From the NCBI RefSeq assembly GCF_902168435.1, contig NZ_LR656168.1:62001-126000 (forward strand): a DNA stretch of 64,000 nt. Direction: 5' to 3'. Below the pieces are notes generated by a model. That model was not told the DNA's origin. It ran no database searches and worked only from the letters and a program-made list of their open reading frames with translations. Origin of the DNA: Bacillus marasmi. Its GTDB lineage: Bacteria > Bacillota > Bacilli > Bacillales > Cytobacillaceae. Position numbers and translations under genes: made by a program. This document shows, piece after piece, positions 26,680 through 35,369 of this stretch; position 1 is the first letter of the stretch, and every line of letters starts with the position of its first letter.

Positions 26680-26689
26680 TTGATAAAGG

Positions 26690-28243
26690 TTAATATATTA
26701 ATCTTTTTAACTGCTCACAAACACCATTAATTATATCTAATGGTAATACCCCGTAACTTGATAATTCCTTTCCTTTCTCTACTCCTGCCCTCGCATGCAA
26801 ATAACTAGCAGCTACTAGTGAGTCCATCGGTTGTGCCCGTTGAGCAAGAAACGACGCTATCAAACCGGTCAGCACATCTCCGCTACCGCCTTTACCTAAT
26901 GCATCGTTTCCATGTGGATTTATGTAGAGTTCACCGTCTGGTGAAGCGATGATTGAGCGATGACCTTTTAACAGCAAATAAACCTGGTTTTCTTTTGCAA
27001 AGTTTTTAGCTATTTCAATTCGGTTTGCTTCTACCTCTTTTACGGTAGTATTAAGTAATGTTGCCATTTCGCCTGGATGTGGGGTAAAAATGACAGTGCC
27101 ATTGTATCGTCTAACCAACTCAAAATCATTCCTTAATAAATAAAGTGCATCAGCATCAACAACAATAGATTGACCTGTAAGTTTTTCAAAAAACGACCTA
27201 ATCCACTTTTCTCCATCAGGAAAACGGCTCATTCCTGGTCCTATCGCGATGCAATCGATTTGAGGTAGCTTTTCGCACAACTTTTCAATTGCTGAAAAAG
27301 CAAAATGTCCATCAGTTTCTGGTAGTGGTAAAAATAATGCTTCAGGATTTTGAGCAGCTGCCATATGATAAATGCTCTCAGGAATACCCAGTGTTACTAA
27401 ACCTGCTCCTGATTTTAGCGCCGATTTTGCCGTGAATAGAGGTGCTCCCACATATGATTTTGAACCACCTACAACTAGAACATGACCAAACGTACCTTTA
27501 TGACCATGCTGTGTTCGAGTTGGAATAGCCTGCATAACGAGTGCTTCTGTGATTAATTTTGGTAAAATAAAGCCTAAATCCGCAGCAATTTGTGGTGGCA
27601 CAGAAATGTCTACTGCTTTCCACTCCCCGATATACTTCGGTCCATCCTGGAGGAAAAAGCCCAACTTCGGAAAAACAAACGTAACCGTCTTTTCCGCTTT
27701 TATCGCTACTCCTTCAACCTTACCGGTGTCACTGCTGACCCCTGAAGGAATATCAACGGAAATGACTGATTTTTGTGGCGCAATTTCATTTACCAGTTCA
27801 ATTACCGCTTTGAATGGCTCACGAACGGGACCGTTCACACCAGTTCCCAGAATACAATCAACGATGATATCAGCACGTTGCAATTCTGTCTTTATTTTTT
27901 CAAAATCGGAATCTTGAAGGTGCAGAATGGGTAATTGCCGCTTTATGTATACATCAAAATGAACCTTGGCATCCCCTGTAATTCGCTCAGGGGGAACCAA
28001 TAGGCACAAAATTACATCCCTACCTAAATCAATTAATCTTCGAGCAATCACAAACCCATCTCCGCCATTGTTCCCTCCACCTGCTAGTACAACGATTCGT
28101 GCGTTTTCACAAGGGGCGCTATCTAGGATTTCATCAACCACTTTAGCCCCGGCGTTTTCCATTAACACAATCCCCGGCAAACCAAGTGTATCCATCGTAT
28201 AACGGTCCATTTGCTGCATTTCCTTTTGCCCAGCGATAAACAT
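26690..28243 (-). CDS. nnr: Bifunctional NAD(P)H-hydrate epimerase / ADP-dependent dehydratase
   Basis: This 517-residue protein has an N-terminal YjeF_N epimerase domain (residues about 1-215; VLAGGGNNGGDGFVIAR) and a C-terminal carbohydrate-kinase-like dehydratase (about 235-510; VVDADAL, TPHPGEMATL and the signature NDALGKGGSGDVLTGLI). It repairs hydrated NADH and NADPH made by heat or by GAPDH. The start is ATG 28243 after GAGGAGG. Length and domain order are as in other Bacillus two-domain enzymes. Confidence 0.94.
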   Translation of the reverse strand: MFIAGQKEMQQMDRYTMDTLGLPGIVLMENAGAKVVDEILDSAPCENARIVVLAGGGNNGGDGFVIARRLIDLGRDVILCLLVPPERITGDAKVHFDVYIKRQLPILHLQDSDFEKIKTELQRADIIVDCILGTGVNGPVREPFKAVIELVNEIAPQKSVISVDIPSGVSSDTGKVEGVAIKAEKTVTFVFPKLGFFLQDGPKYIGEWKAVDISVPPQIAADLGFILPKLITEALVMQAIPTRTQHGHKGTFGHVLVVGGSKSYVGAPLFTAKSALKSGAGLVTLGIPESIYHMAAAQNPEALFLPLPETDGHFAFSAIEKLCEKLPQIDCIAIGPGMSRFPDGEKWIRSFFEKLTGQSIVVDADALYLLRNDFELVRRYNGTVIFTPHPGEMATLLNTTVKEVEANRIEIAKNFAKENQVYLLLKGHRSIIASPDGELYINPHGNDALGKGGSGDVLTGLIASFLAQRAQPMDSLVAASYLHARAGVEKGKELSSYGVLPLDIINGVCEQLKRLIY

Positions 28244-28304
28244 AACGCAACCTCCTCCTCGTTATCATTTTACAAAAATTACAGTCTGTTCACTAATTTT
28301 AAGA

Positions 28305-28344
28305 GAAAAAAAGCATAACCTGCCAACTCGGCTGGGCTATGCTT
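28305..28344 (-). terminator. Terminator of the PepSY gene at 28365
   Basis: AAGCATAACC...GGCTATGCTT with inner pairs is followed on the - strand by seven T residues. Confidence 0.85.
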
Positions 28345-28364
28345 AAGCTCAAATCTATATATTG

Positions 28365-28847
28365 TTAATCATCATCGTTGTTGTCATCATATTTGTCGTC
28401 ATTACGATCATCATCGTATCTGTCATCATCGTACCAATCATCGTCATATCGGTCGTCATCATGCTCTTTTGATAAAATCTCACCAGTATTAGCATCAATC
28501 TTGTACTCGACTTTTGCTTGACCCGTAACGACATCAATTTCATAGTAGCCGTCATCATCTAATTCAACTTTTGCGACCTCTCCAGGTGTATCATCTGTTG
28601 CAATCTTAATCGCTTCATCCTTCGTAATTTCTACATTCTTTATTTGCTCAATTGCGATGTCACTATCGTCACCAAAAATGCGGTCGTCATCCAAATAATC
28701 ATCAACTTTATTAATTTTAACCTTAATATCATTTTTTGCACTTTCTATCTTTGTATTATCTTGTTCACTTGCAAGTGCACCGACACCTACAACTCCACCA
28801 AACAACACTAATCCAGTCATAACCCCAATTATCAGTTTACGTTTCAT
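28365..28847 (-). CDS. Exported PepSY-domain protein with Asp-rich tail (YkoI-like)
   Basis: This 160-residue protein has a signal peptide (about residues 1-26), then a PepSY domain (about 65-125; ITKDEAIKIA ... GYYEIDVVTG ... VEYKIDANTGEILS) and a C-terminal 30-residue tail made almost wholly of Asp with Tyr, Arg and Asn. The start is ATG 28847 behind AAAGGGGGA; a longer in-frame opening has no ribosome site. The acidic tail could bind Ca2+ or other cations. Promoter repeats upstream match those of the next PepSY gene, so the YkoGH-like system probably controls both, as in the B. subtilis yko cluster. Confidence 0.78.
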   Translation of the reverse strand: MKRKLIIGVMTGLVLFGGVVGVGALASEQDNTKIESAKNDIKVKINKVDDYLDDDRIFGDDSDIAIEQIKNVEITKDEAIKIATDDTPGEVAKVELDDDGYYEIDVVTGQAKVEYKIDANTGEILSKEHDDDRYDDDWYDDDRYDDDRNDDKYDDNNDDD

Positions 28848-28893
28848 TTGTTTTCCCCCTTTATTGTTGTTATCTACAATATAAACAACGAAA

Positions 28894-28933
28894 ATGAGGA
28901 AACTCATAAAGTAAAATGAGAATTTGATGAGAA
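28894..28933 (-). promoter_or_regulatory. 11-bp-phased direct repeats, likely response-regulator site
   Basis: On the + strand ATGAGGA (28894), ATGAGAA (28916) and ATGAGAA (28927) occur at spacings of 22 and 11 bp, so all three lie on one helix face. This is the usual pattern for OmpR-family regulators. The site lies 47-86 bases upstream of the PepSY gene at 28365-28847. Confidence 0.6.
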
Positions 28934-28946
28934 AAGGCTAAAAGTT

Positions 28947-29513
28947 TTAATCATCCCAGGAAATTGATACAACTTCTCCGGTAAGTCCATGAATTTGAAC
29001 GGTTCCCTCCTCGCCATCGTCCCGCTCCACTTCAACAAAATAATAAATAACGCCATCGATATCCTTTGTTTCGAACTCATCAATTGTGCCGTTAATTTGC
29101 TGTAAAGCGATCTCCTTCGCCTCTTCCTCAGAAATGAGTTGAGCCTGATGATCCGTTGGCGGAGAATTTGTATCCGTTTGTTGCTCAGTTGGCCCCTCCT
29201 TGTTCCCCTTATTTTCTGGTTGCTTGGAAATCTGATTATTAAGCTTTGTTAAACTACCAATCTCCCCTGTTTCCCGATTGATTTCTACTTCAAAGCTTCC
29301 TGCATCAAGTTCTAATTCAAACACAAATAATTGATTTTGCTCGCGAACCTTTACGATTTTACCATTATATAAACTTTCAACTTTACTCCTTGCTTGTTTT
29401 TCCGTTAACAATTCGGCTGCGGTCAGATTCGTAAAAAGCTGCCAAACCACCACTCCAGCAATAATTATGACCACTGCTATAAGCGCAAGGCGTTTCGGTT
29501 GTATTTGAGTCAT
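28947..29513 (-). CDS. Membrane-anchored double-PepSY protein
   Basis: This 188-residue protein has one N-terminal membrane helix (about residues 8-28) and two PepSY-like units (about 34-90 and 127-187; LTEKQARSKVESLYNG and ISEEEAKEIALQQING) joined by a polar linker. It lies between the histidine kinase and the YkoI-like gene, like YkoJ/YkoI in B. subtilis. PepSY domains are thought to inhibit proteases or modulate sensors. The start is ATG 29513 after ATAGGTGGG. It has its own promoter-region ATGAGAA motif. Confidence 0.78.
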   Translation of the reverse strand: MTQIQPKRLALIAVVIIIAGVVVWQLFTNLTAAELLTEKQARSKVESLYNGKIVKVREQNQLFVFELELDAGSFEVEINRETGEIGSLTKLNNQISKQPENKGNKEGPTEQQTDTNSPPTDHQAQLISEEEAKEIALQQINGTIDEFETKDIDGVIYYFVEVERDDGEEGTVQIHGLTGEVVSISWDD

Positions 29514-29565
29514 TTATATCCCACCTATCTCACTCATTCCTTTTCGTTTACTATACTAATTTAAA

Positions 29566-29583
29566 ATGAGAATTTACTGAGGA
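29566..29583 (-). promoter_or_regulatory. Second copy of the phased ATGAGAA motif
   Basis: ATGAGAA (29566-29572) and CTGAGGA (29577-29583) on the + strand are 11 bp apart and overlap the end of the kinase gene, just ahead of the double-PepSY gene. They match the motif at 28894-28933. Confidence 0.5.
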
Positions 29584-30938
29584 TTGGCGGGCAGCAGCAA
29601 TATTTTAGCCTTCGTACCAACCCCTTCCGTGCTTTCGATTTGAAGCTCTGCACAGGTTGCCTCGGAAATCTCCTTCGCAAGTGCTAAACCGAGACCAAAT
29701 CCACCTGTTTGTCGAGTGCGGGCTTTATCAACTCGATAAAATCGATCAAATATTTTTTCTAATTCAGCTGGCGGAATCCCAATTCCACGGTCACAAATTT
29801 CCACAGCAACCTTTTCTTTATTTTTCAAAATAACGACTTCAATAAAATCTTCGCTATATTTTCGGGCATTATCCAACAAAATGTATAATAGTTGTTTCAA
29901 CTTTTGTTGGTCGGCTCTTACATAATCCTCCGCCTCAATTCGCAGTTTAATTTCGCGCTGATAAGCTTTCTGAAAGGAACGCACCAGCTCGGTGATAATC
30001 GGCGTCAACCGTATATCTTCTAGCTCTATTTTCCATTGTTCATCATGCCTGGCCATTAACAGTAATTGCTCCGTTAAGTCCTTCATCCGGATCGCTTCAG
30101 AATGTATCGCCTGAACCGATTCCTCAAACAGCTCAGGCTGCTCCTTCCCCCTTCGTTTCAAAAGAGAGGCATAAGATTCAATCACTGTTAAAGGTGTTTT
30201 CAATTCATGGGAAGCATTCGAGATAAACCTGCCTTGTTTCTCGTAGTTCATCTCTAGCAATTCGATCATCCTGTTGAACGTCCTTCCCATCTGATACAGT
30301 TCATCCTTTGATTCCTTAGGCAAGCTAATTCGCTTAAAGCGACTACTTTCAATGATTTCACTCATAGTGATGATCATAGATGTGATGGGACGAGTAATAA
30401 AATTCCCGAGGAGCCGCGATGAAATTATAACCGGAACCGTCGCAATGACTGTCACAGCAATTAATATTATTTTTAGCATAGCAAGCATGTCAGCAGTCGT
30501 TTTTAGGCTTTCGGTCAGTTGCATCGCCACTACTTCTCCATCATTCCAAACGATGGGCATAGATACAAATGCATGGGGAATCCCATTCATTTCAACGATT
30601 TCATTTACTTCTTTTTGATAAAATTTAACTGGTGTGTCGCGGAGACTTTGCTGTTCGGGTACAACAACACCCGCTCCTCGCTTACCGTCACTTTTCACCA
30701 TTTGCAGCATCCCATTAATCGGTACATATGCCTGCAGTAGCTCTTTAGGTGGAACTGGGGTTTCAGTTTGGTTTATTCCCTTAACTGCCCGTGCCGCCTC
30801 ATCCATAGTCCGTTCCAATTCCTTTTGAAGCATCATCTTACTAAAAGAAAAATAGATAGACCCATTAATAAAGATGAGTAAAATGATAAATAGCACTGTT
30901 GTATAAAGATTGATTCGATTCTTTAGCTTCATATGCAT
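29574..30938 (-). CDS. Sensor histidine kinase (YkoH-like)
   Basis: This 454-residue kinase has two membrane helices (about residues 9-30 and 151-172), a HAMP domain (RPITSMIITMSEI to MGRTFNRMIELLE), HisKA (FISNASHELKTPLTVIESYA) and an ATPase domain (LLDNARKYS, CDRGIGIP, GFGLGLALAKE). It begins at the last base of the regulator stop codon (TAATG); ATG 30932 is an alternative. With the PepSY genes downstream it resembles the B. subtilis ykoG-ykoH cluster. The signal is unknown. Confidence 0.9.
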   Translation of the reverse strand: MHMKLKNRINLYTTVLFIILLIFINGSIYFSFSKMMLQKELERTMDEAARAVKGINQTETPVPPKELLQAYVPINGMLQMVKSDGKRGAGVVVPEQQSLRDTPVKFYQKEVNEIVEMNGIPHAFVSMPIVWNDGEVVAMQLTESLKTTADMLAMLKIILIAVTVIATVPVIISSRLLGNFITRPITSMIITMSEIIESSRFKRISLPKESKDELYQMGRTFNRMIELLEMNYEKQGRFISNASHELKTPLTVIESYASLLKRRGKEQPELFEESVQAIHSEAIRMKDLTEQLLLMARHDEQWKIELEDIRLTPIITELVRSFQKAYQREIKLRIEAEDYVRADQQKLKQLLYILLDNARKYSEDFIEVVILKNKEKVAVEICDRGIGIPPAELEKIFDRFYRVDKARTRQTGGFGLGLALAKEISEATCAELQIESTEGVGTKAKILLLPANPQ

Positions 30939-31642
30939 TAAGCATCCTTTAATACATAGCCTACACCACGTACGGTGTGAATAAGTGTCGTATTGTAAGG
31001 CTTGTCTATTTTGTTTCTTAAATAACGAATATACACATCAACAATATTTGTATCCCCATAATAATCGTAGCCCCAAACACCATTTAAGATTTGTTCCCTA
31101 CTGAGGACTTGGCGAGCATGCTTCAACAAATATGCCAATAAATCAAACTCTCTCGGTGTGAGTTCGATTGACTCTCCCATTATTTGCACTTCATGAGTCA
31201 TTTCACTTAGCTTTAATTCAGCGATTTGCAGCCAATTCTGTTCTATTTCAATTTGCTGTTGCTTCGGCTTGGGTTGATTCAACCTTAAGGCAACGCGGAT
31301 TCGCGCCAATAATTCTTCAATCTGAAATGGCTTAGTAACATAGTCATTCGCACCAAGGTCCAATCCTGATACTTTATCTTCAACAGATGATTTTGCCGTC
31401 AGCATAATGACTGGCGTCGATTGATCATTGCTGCGAATCCTGCGGAGCAGCTCTATTCCACTTATGCCCGGCAGCATCACATCCAATAAAATAAGATCCC
31501 AATCTTGTTCCTGAACCAGCTGAAATCCATTTAGTCCGTCCAACGCCTTGCCTACTTCATAACCCTCGTATGTAAGCTCTAGCTCCAAAACTCGGGCAAT
31601 CTTCTCCTCGTCCTCCACAACTAAAATCCTTGGCTTTGTCAT
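30938..31642 (-). CDS. OmpR-family response regulator (YkoG-like)
   Basis: This 234-residue regulator has receiver residues E10-D11, phospho-acceptor Asp54 (LLDVMLPG), MLTAKSS and VTKPF motifs, and a winged-helix domain (LTPREFDLLAYLL; NIVDVYIRYLRNKID). The start is ATG 31642 behind AAAAGGAG; an in-frame ATG 51 bases upstream has no such site. The likely targets are the two PepSY genes that share the ATGAGAA repeats. Confidence 0.92.
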   Translation of the reverse strand: MTKPRILVVEDEEKIARVLELELTYEGYEVGKALDGLNGFQLVQEQDWDLILLDVMLPGISGIELLRRIRSNDQSTPVIMLTAKSSVEDKVSGLDLGANDYVTKPFQIEELLARIRVALRLNQPKPKQQQIEIEQNWLQIAELKLSEMTHEVQIMGESIELTPREFDLLAYLLKHARQVLSREQILNGVWGYDYYGDTNIVDVYIRYLRNKIDKPYNTTLIHTVRGVGYVLKDA

Positions 31643-31754
31643 GCTGATCTCCTTTTTGAATGTTTTTTCTGAATTTACTGTTAATTTTATCATTTGTGAG
31701 GGGGTTTTTGAAATTTGCTGGAATGGGATATGAAGAGATGTACTTAGTTTTCCT

Positions 31755-31792
31755 CAAAAAAACGCGCATGGATTCACACCCAAGCGCGTTTC
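31755..31792 (-). terminator. Terminator between repeat array A and the response-regulator promoter
   Basis: AAACGCGC pairs with GCGCGTTT across an 18-base loop and on the - strand is followed by seven T residues. The nearest - strand gene upstream is the NERD gene, about 1 kb away beyond the repeat array, so a transcript running through the array would end here. Confidence 0.7.
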
Positions 31793-31862
31793 TCTCTAAT
31801 ATTTAGTTTCTATTACTCTCGTTACAAAAATCGCTATTGAGTCGTAACTGCCTCATAGTTTC

Positions 31863-32746
31863 TCTCTATGTGACCGTTTTCTATCCTCTACCCGAAAATC
31901 GGGCACGTAGGCCTTCTCTACGTGACCGTTTTCCACTCACTTTCCATGATTCGGGCACGTAGAATCTCTCTACGTGACCGTTTTCTATCCTCTACCCGAA
32001 AATCGGGCACGTAGGCCTTCTCTACGTGACCGTTTTCCACTCACTTTCCGTGATTCGGGCACGTAGAATCTCTCTACGTGACCGTTTTCTATCCACCTTC
32101 CGTGATTCGGTCACGTAGAATCTCTCTACGTGACCGTTTTCTATCCACTTTCCATGATTCGGGCACGTATACCTTCTCTACGTGACCGTTTTCCACTCAC
32201 TTTCCGAAATTCGGTCACGTAGAATCCCTCTACGTGACCGTTTTCTATCCACTTTCTATGATTCGGGCACGTATACCTTCTCTACGTGACCGTTTTCCAC
32301 TCACTTTCCGAAATTCGGTCACGTAGAATCCCTCTACGTGACCGTTTTCTATCCTCTCCCTGAAAATCGGTCACGTAGAATCTCTCTACGTGACCATTTT
32401 CTATCCTCTCCCCGAAATTCGGGTACGTAGAATCTCTCTACGTGACCGTTTTCCACTCACTTTCCGTGATTCGGGCACGTAGAATCTCTCTACGTGACCG
32501 TTTTCCACTCACTTTCCGTGATTCGGGCACGTAGAATCTCTCTACGTGACCGTTTTCTATCCTCTACCCAAAAATCGGGCACGTAGGCCTTCTCTACGTG
32601 ACCATTTTCTATCCTCTCCCCGAAATTCGGGCACGTAGAATCTCTCTACGTGACCATTTTCTATCCTCTCCCCGAAATTCGGGTACGTAGAATCTCTCTA
32701 CGTGTCCTATCTCCAATCACTCTCCAAAAATCCTGCACATAAAAGA
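31863..32746. repeat. 52-bp tandem hairpin array A (17 units)
   Basis: Units begin at 31863 and recur every 52 bp without any insertion or deletion to 32746. Each has a left arm CTACGTGACC and a right arm GGGCACGTAG or GGTCACGTAG; the right arm of one unit and the left arm of the next form a tight hairpin (11-bp stem, about 5-base loop), followed by about 25 bases of spacer. Two spacer types (CCACTCACTTTCC and CTATCCTCTACCC) alternate irregularly. In several units a G-to-T change makes the stem fully paired. There is no ORF across the block. Confidence 0.95.
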
Positions 32747-32771
32747 AAACTCATATGTAACCCATCCCATA

Positions 32772-33686
32772 CTATTCATAATAGACCCATTTACCATATC
32801 CAATTAAGCTAAAATGCTTTATTAAAATTTTCCTAATTACCTTTTTGGAATACAGCTTGTTACACCATTCATAAATTATACTTGTTGTTATTTTTATCTC
32901 CGGAAATAACAGCCGCACTTCCTCCACACTCCGCACAACCGCTGACTCAACACTTTCCACGGTTCCACAATGCAAACATTCCATCATAGACCCACTAACA
33001 TTAACAGCCAACGAACCACAGCAAGCTGACATAAGCCCTTTGCGCAGCGAATCCCAAGAATACCGCGGTAAATCCCTTATAGGAAAATCCGTAATATGCT
33101 CTTTCAAAAGAAAATCTGCTAACTTCCGATGACTGTCATTAAGAACGTCTGGCTTCGAATTTAATTCCTTAATAAAATTATTTAATTGTGGAAAATATAC
33201 AATGGGTTCATCAAGGGGAGCTTGGTATAAATAGAATTCTGGATTAATAAACACAACATATCCTTCGACATGAAGCGAAAATCCATTTTTACGCAATAGT
33301 TTTCGTAGCATTGTTTGAATGCGGTCTAGTTGATGTAGAGGATTTTTGATTTCACTTTTCGTTTTGCAGCTATAAAAATTGTTGTCTTGGTAATAGTAAT
33401 TTCCATCGGAGTTTTTAATTTCAAAGGGGATGATTGAATGTTGGGTAATGAGCGTTGAATCAATTTGAAAGATTGTACCGTCACACTTTAATAGCAAGTC
33501 ATTCAGCACATAAAACCTATTATCGAGTCCGGCCCTTTCTAATACTTGATCGAATTGAACCTCACCATCAAAGCCTTTTTTCATAAATAGATAGCGGTTT
33601 TTTTCTTGAGTAGTTAATTCCATTCTTGCATTTAATAACCTTAACATCTTTAATTCCTTAGATTCTTCACGATTCTTATAAGCCAT
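32772..33686 (-). CDS. NERD (nuclease-related) domain protein
   Basis: This 304-residue protein has a NERD domain (residues about 37-155; GFDGEVQFDQVL, then FYVLNDLLLKCDGTIFQIDSTLI and IIPFEIKNSDGNYYY, matching the D-ExK nuclease-like core) and a C-terminal region with a CxxC-type pair near HCGTVES and a helical end. NERD proteins are predicted nucleases of unknown substrate. ATG 33686 fits the AAAGGA site; upstream in-frame ATGs lack one. A 21-base palindrome lies about 47 bases upstream. No terminator is seen between this gene and array A. Confidence 0.75.
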   Translation of the reverse strand: MAYKNREESKELKMLRLLNARMELTTQEKNRYLFMKKGFDGEVQFDQVLERAGLDNRFYVLNDLLLKCDGTIFQIDSTLITQHSIIPFEIKNSDGNYYYQDNNFYSCKTKSEIKNPLHQLDRIQTMLRKLLRKNGFSLHVEGYVVFINPEFYLYQAPLDEPIVYFPQLNNFIKELNSKPDVLNDSHRKLADFLLKEHITDFPIRDLPRYSWDSLRKGLMSACCGSLAVNVSGSMMECLHCGTVESVESAVVRSVEEVRLLFPEIKITTSIIYEWCNKLYSKKVIRKILIKHFSLIGYGKWVYYE

Positions 33687-33732
33687 ATTCCACATCCTTT
33701 CTGTTTTTATTTTATAAAAATAAAGATAGCTA

Positions 33733-33753
33733 TTCACATGAACATTATGTGAA
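33733..33753 (-). promoter_or_regulatory. Palindromic operator candidate upstream of the NERD gene
   Basis: TTCACAT-7 bases-ATGTGAA forms a perfect 7+7 inverted repeat about 47 bases before the start codon. It looks like a dimeric-repressor site. No regulator gene is adjacent. Confidence 0.45.
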
Positions 33754-33778
33754 TTTTCAAAACACAAATCTCTCCCAT

Positions 33779-33806
33779 AAAAAAAGCACCCCACCTTGGA
33801 GTGCTT
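33779..33806 (-). terminator. Terminator of the amino-acid ABC operon
   Basis: AAGCACCCCACCTTGGAGTG closes on itself as AAGCAC/GTGCTT with inner pairs, followed by seven T residues on the - strand. Confidence 0.82.
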
Positions 33807-33825
33807 CAAAATCAACGATAAAAAA

Positions 33826-34572
33826 TCATTTATAACTCCGCTGCAAGAACGCCTTTGTCCGTTCCGACTTAGGATTCACAAAAAACTCATCAGGATGACC
33901 TGATTCAATGATTTCACCGTTATCCATGAACATAACACGATTGGCAACTTCACGGGCGAATCCCATTTCGTGCGTAACGACGATCATCGTCATATGCTCT
34001 TCTGCGAGCTTTTTCATTACCTGAAGAACCTCACCAGTTAACTCGGGATCCAACGCTGATGTCGGCTCGTCAAATAACAAAATTTCCGGATTCATCATTA
34101 ATGCGCGGGCGATTGCGACCCGTTGTTTTTGACCGCCTGATAAATTAGCAGGATAGGCTGCGGCACGCTCCTCTAGACCGATTTTTCGCAAAATTTCCGA
34201 GCTCCGTTTAGAAATCTCAGCCGAACTTTCCTTCTTGACTAGTTTCGGGGCAAGTTCAAGGTTTTCTTTTACCGTCAAATGCGGAAATAGATTGAAGTGC
34301 TGGAACACCATCCCCATTTTTGTTGTAATCCGCTTTAGCTCCTGTGGCTTCGAGTAAACGCCGTCCTTGACGAGGTAATCTCCGTCTACTTTAACTGTTC
34401 CACCATTTATTTCCTCGAGATGAACCAATCCGCGCAGCATCGTACTTTTCCCTGAACCGGAGGGACCAATGACGGCTACTACATCATTTTTATTTACTTC
34501 AAAGGTAATTTGTTTGAGGACTTCGACGTCGCCAAACGATTTCTTCATATTCGATACTTCAATGATCGCCAT
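33826..34572 (-). CDS. Polar amino-acid ABC transporter ATPase
   Basis: This 248-residue ATPase has Walker A (GPSGSGKST), Q-loop ([14 protein letters not shown]), signature [15 protein letters not shown], Walker B with [13 protein letters not shown] and the H-loop VTHEM, all as in GlnQ/HisP-type importers. The start is ATG 34572 behind AAGGAGG; a longer in-frame opening is not supported. It is the last gene of a binding protein-permease-ATPase operon. The substrate is not clear. Confidence 0.9.
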   Translation of the reverse strand: MAIIEVSNMKKSFGDVEVLKQITFEVNKNDVVAVIGPSGSGKSTMLRGLVHLEEINGGTVKVDGDYLVKDGVYSKPQELKRITTKMGMVFQHFNLFPHLTVKENLELAPKLVKKESSAEISKRSSEILRKIGLEERAAAYPANLSGGQKQRVAIARALMMNPEILLFDEPTSALDPELTGEVLQVMKKLAEEHMTMIVVTHEMGFAREVANRVMFMDNGEIIESGHPDEFFVNPKSERTKAFLQRSYK

Positions 34573-34589
34573 GTTTTGTTCCCTCCTCC

Positions 34590-35249
34590 TTATTGGAATG
34601 TATACCGCTTTTCGATCCATTTAAAGAATGCGCTCAAGATTAACGTCATTACTAGATAAATGACCCCCGCCACAAAGAACGGCACAATCGTAAAGTCACG
34701 ATTTACCGCGGTTTGGGCGAAATGCAATAATTCCGGTACGGCAACTGCATACAAAAGCGCGGTGTCCTTCACGAGCGTGATTGATTCATTCGCAACTGCG
34801 GGTAAGGCAATTCGAAACATTTGCGGAAGGATGATTCTCGTCGTTGTTTGCCATTTGTTAAAGCCAAGTACTTTTGCTGCTTCGTATTGACCTTTATCGA
34901 TTGCTAGCAGGCCGCCGCGGAAGATTTCCGCAAAATACGCTGCGTAGTTTAAAATAAAGCCGATACAGGCTGCGACAAATCGGTCAAACACCAAGTATTC
35001 TCCAATAACCGGAATCATCGGCAGACCAAAGCATATTAACAATAATTGAAGCAACAGCGGCGTTCCACGCATGACATAAATATAAGTTTGTGCGAGCCAG
35101 GCAAAAGGCTTAATACTGCTGCGCACCGCCAATGTTAAAATAAATCCAAGCGGAATAGATAAGACGATACAAATGACGAACAAAAGAACCGTCATTTGCG
35201 CGCCTTCAAGCATCGGCATAAGAATGGTACGAATGTAATCAAAAGACAT
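34590..35249 (-). CDS. Polar amino-acid ABC transporter permease
   Basis: This 219-residue permease of the HisM/GlnP type has about five helices and the EAA loop [22 protein letters not shown] (split, about residues 113-134). The start is ATG 35249 behind TTGGAGG. It is preceded by a hairpin that separates it from the binding-protein gene. Confidence 0.9.
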   Translation of the reverse strand: MSFDYIRTILMPMLEGAQMTVLLFVICIVLSIPLGFILTLAVRSSIKPFAWLAQTYIYVMRGTPLLLQLLLICFGLPMIPVIGEYLVFDRFVAACIGFILNYAAYFAEIFRGGLLAIDKGQYEAAKVLGFNKWQTTTRIILPQMFRIALPAVANESITLVKDTALLYAVAVPELLHFAQTAVNRDFTIVPFFVAGVIYLVMTLILSAFFKWIEKRYTFQ

Positions 35250-35325
35250 ACAGGATTCCTCCAAAAAGAAATAGGCAAGCCGCCATCCAATAGGCGAACT
35301 TAGTTAACCTCATCATTCAAAACAA

Positions 35326-35352
35326 AACAGGGTTCCCGGTGGAAATCCTGTT
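35326..35352 (-). terminator. Intercistronic hairpin after the binding-protein gene
   Basis: AACAGG-G-TTCC pairs with GGAA-AT-CCTGTT around a 4-base loop, and on the - strand TTTTGTTTT follows. A partial terminator here would give more binding protein than permease and ATPase. Confidence 0.6.
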
Positions 35353-35369
35353 CTGCTTCATCGTTTCTA

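Noticed and set aside
28355-28558. Met-rich small ORF on the - strand overlapping the PepSY gene
   Set aside because: It is a shadow of the GAT-rich Asp tail read in another frame and has no ribosome binding site.
31863-32746. CRISPR array
   Set aside because: The whole 52-bp unit is repeated, including the spacer part, there are no unique spacers, and no cas genes are in the window. The same applies to arrays B and C.
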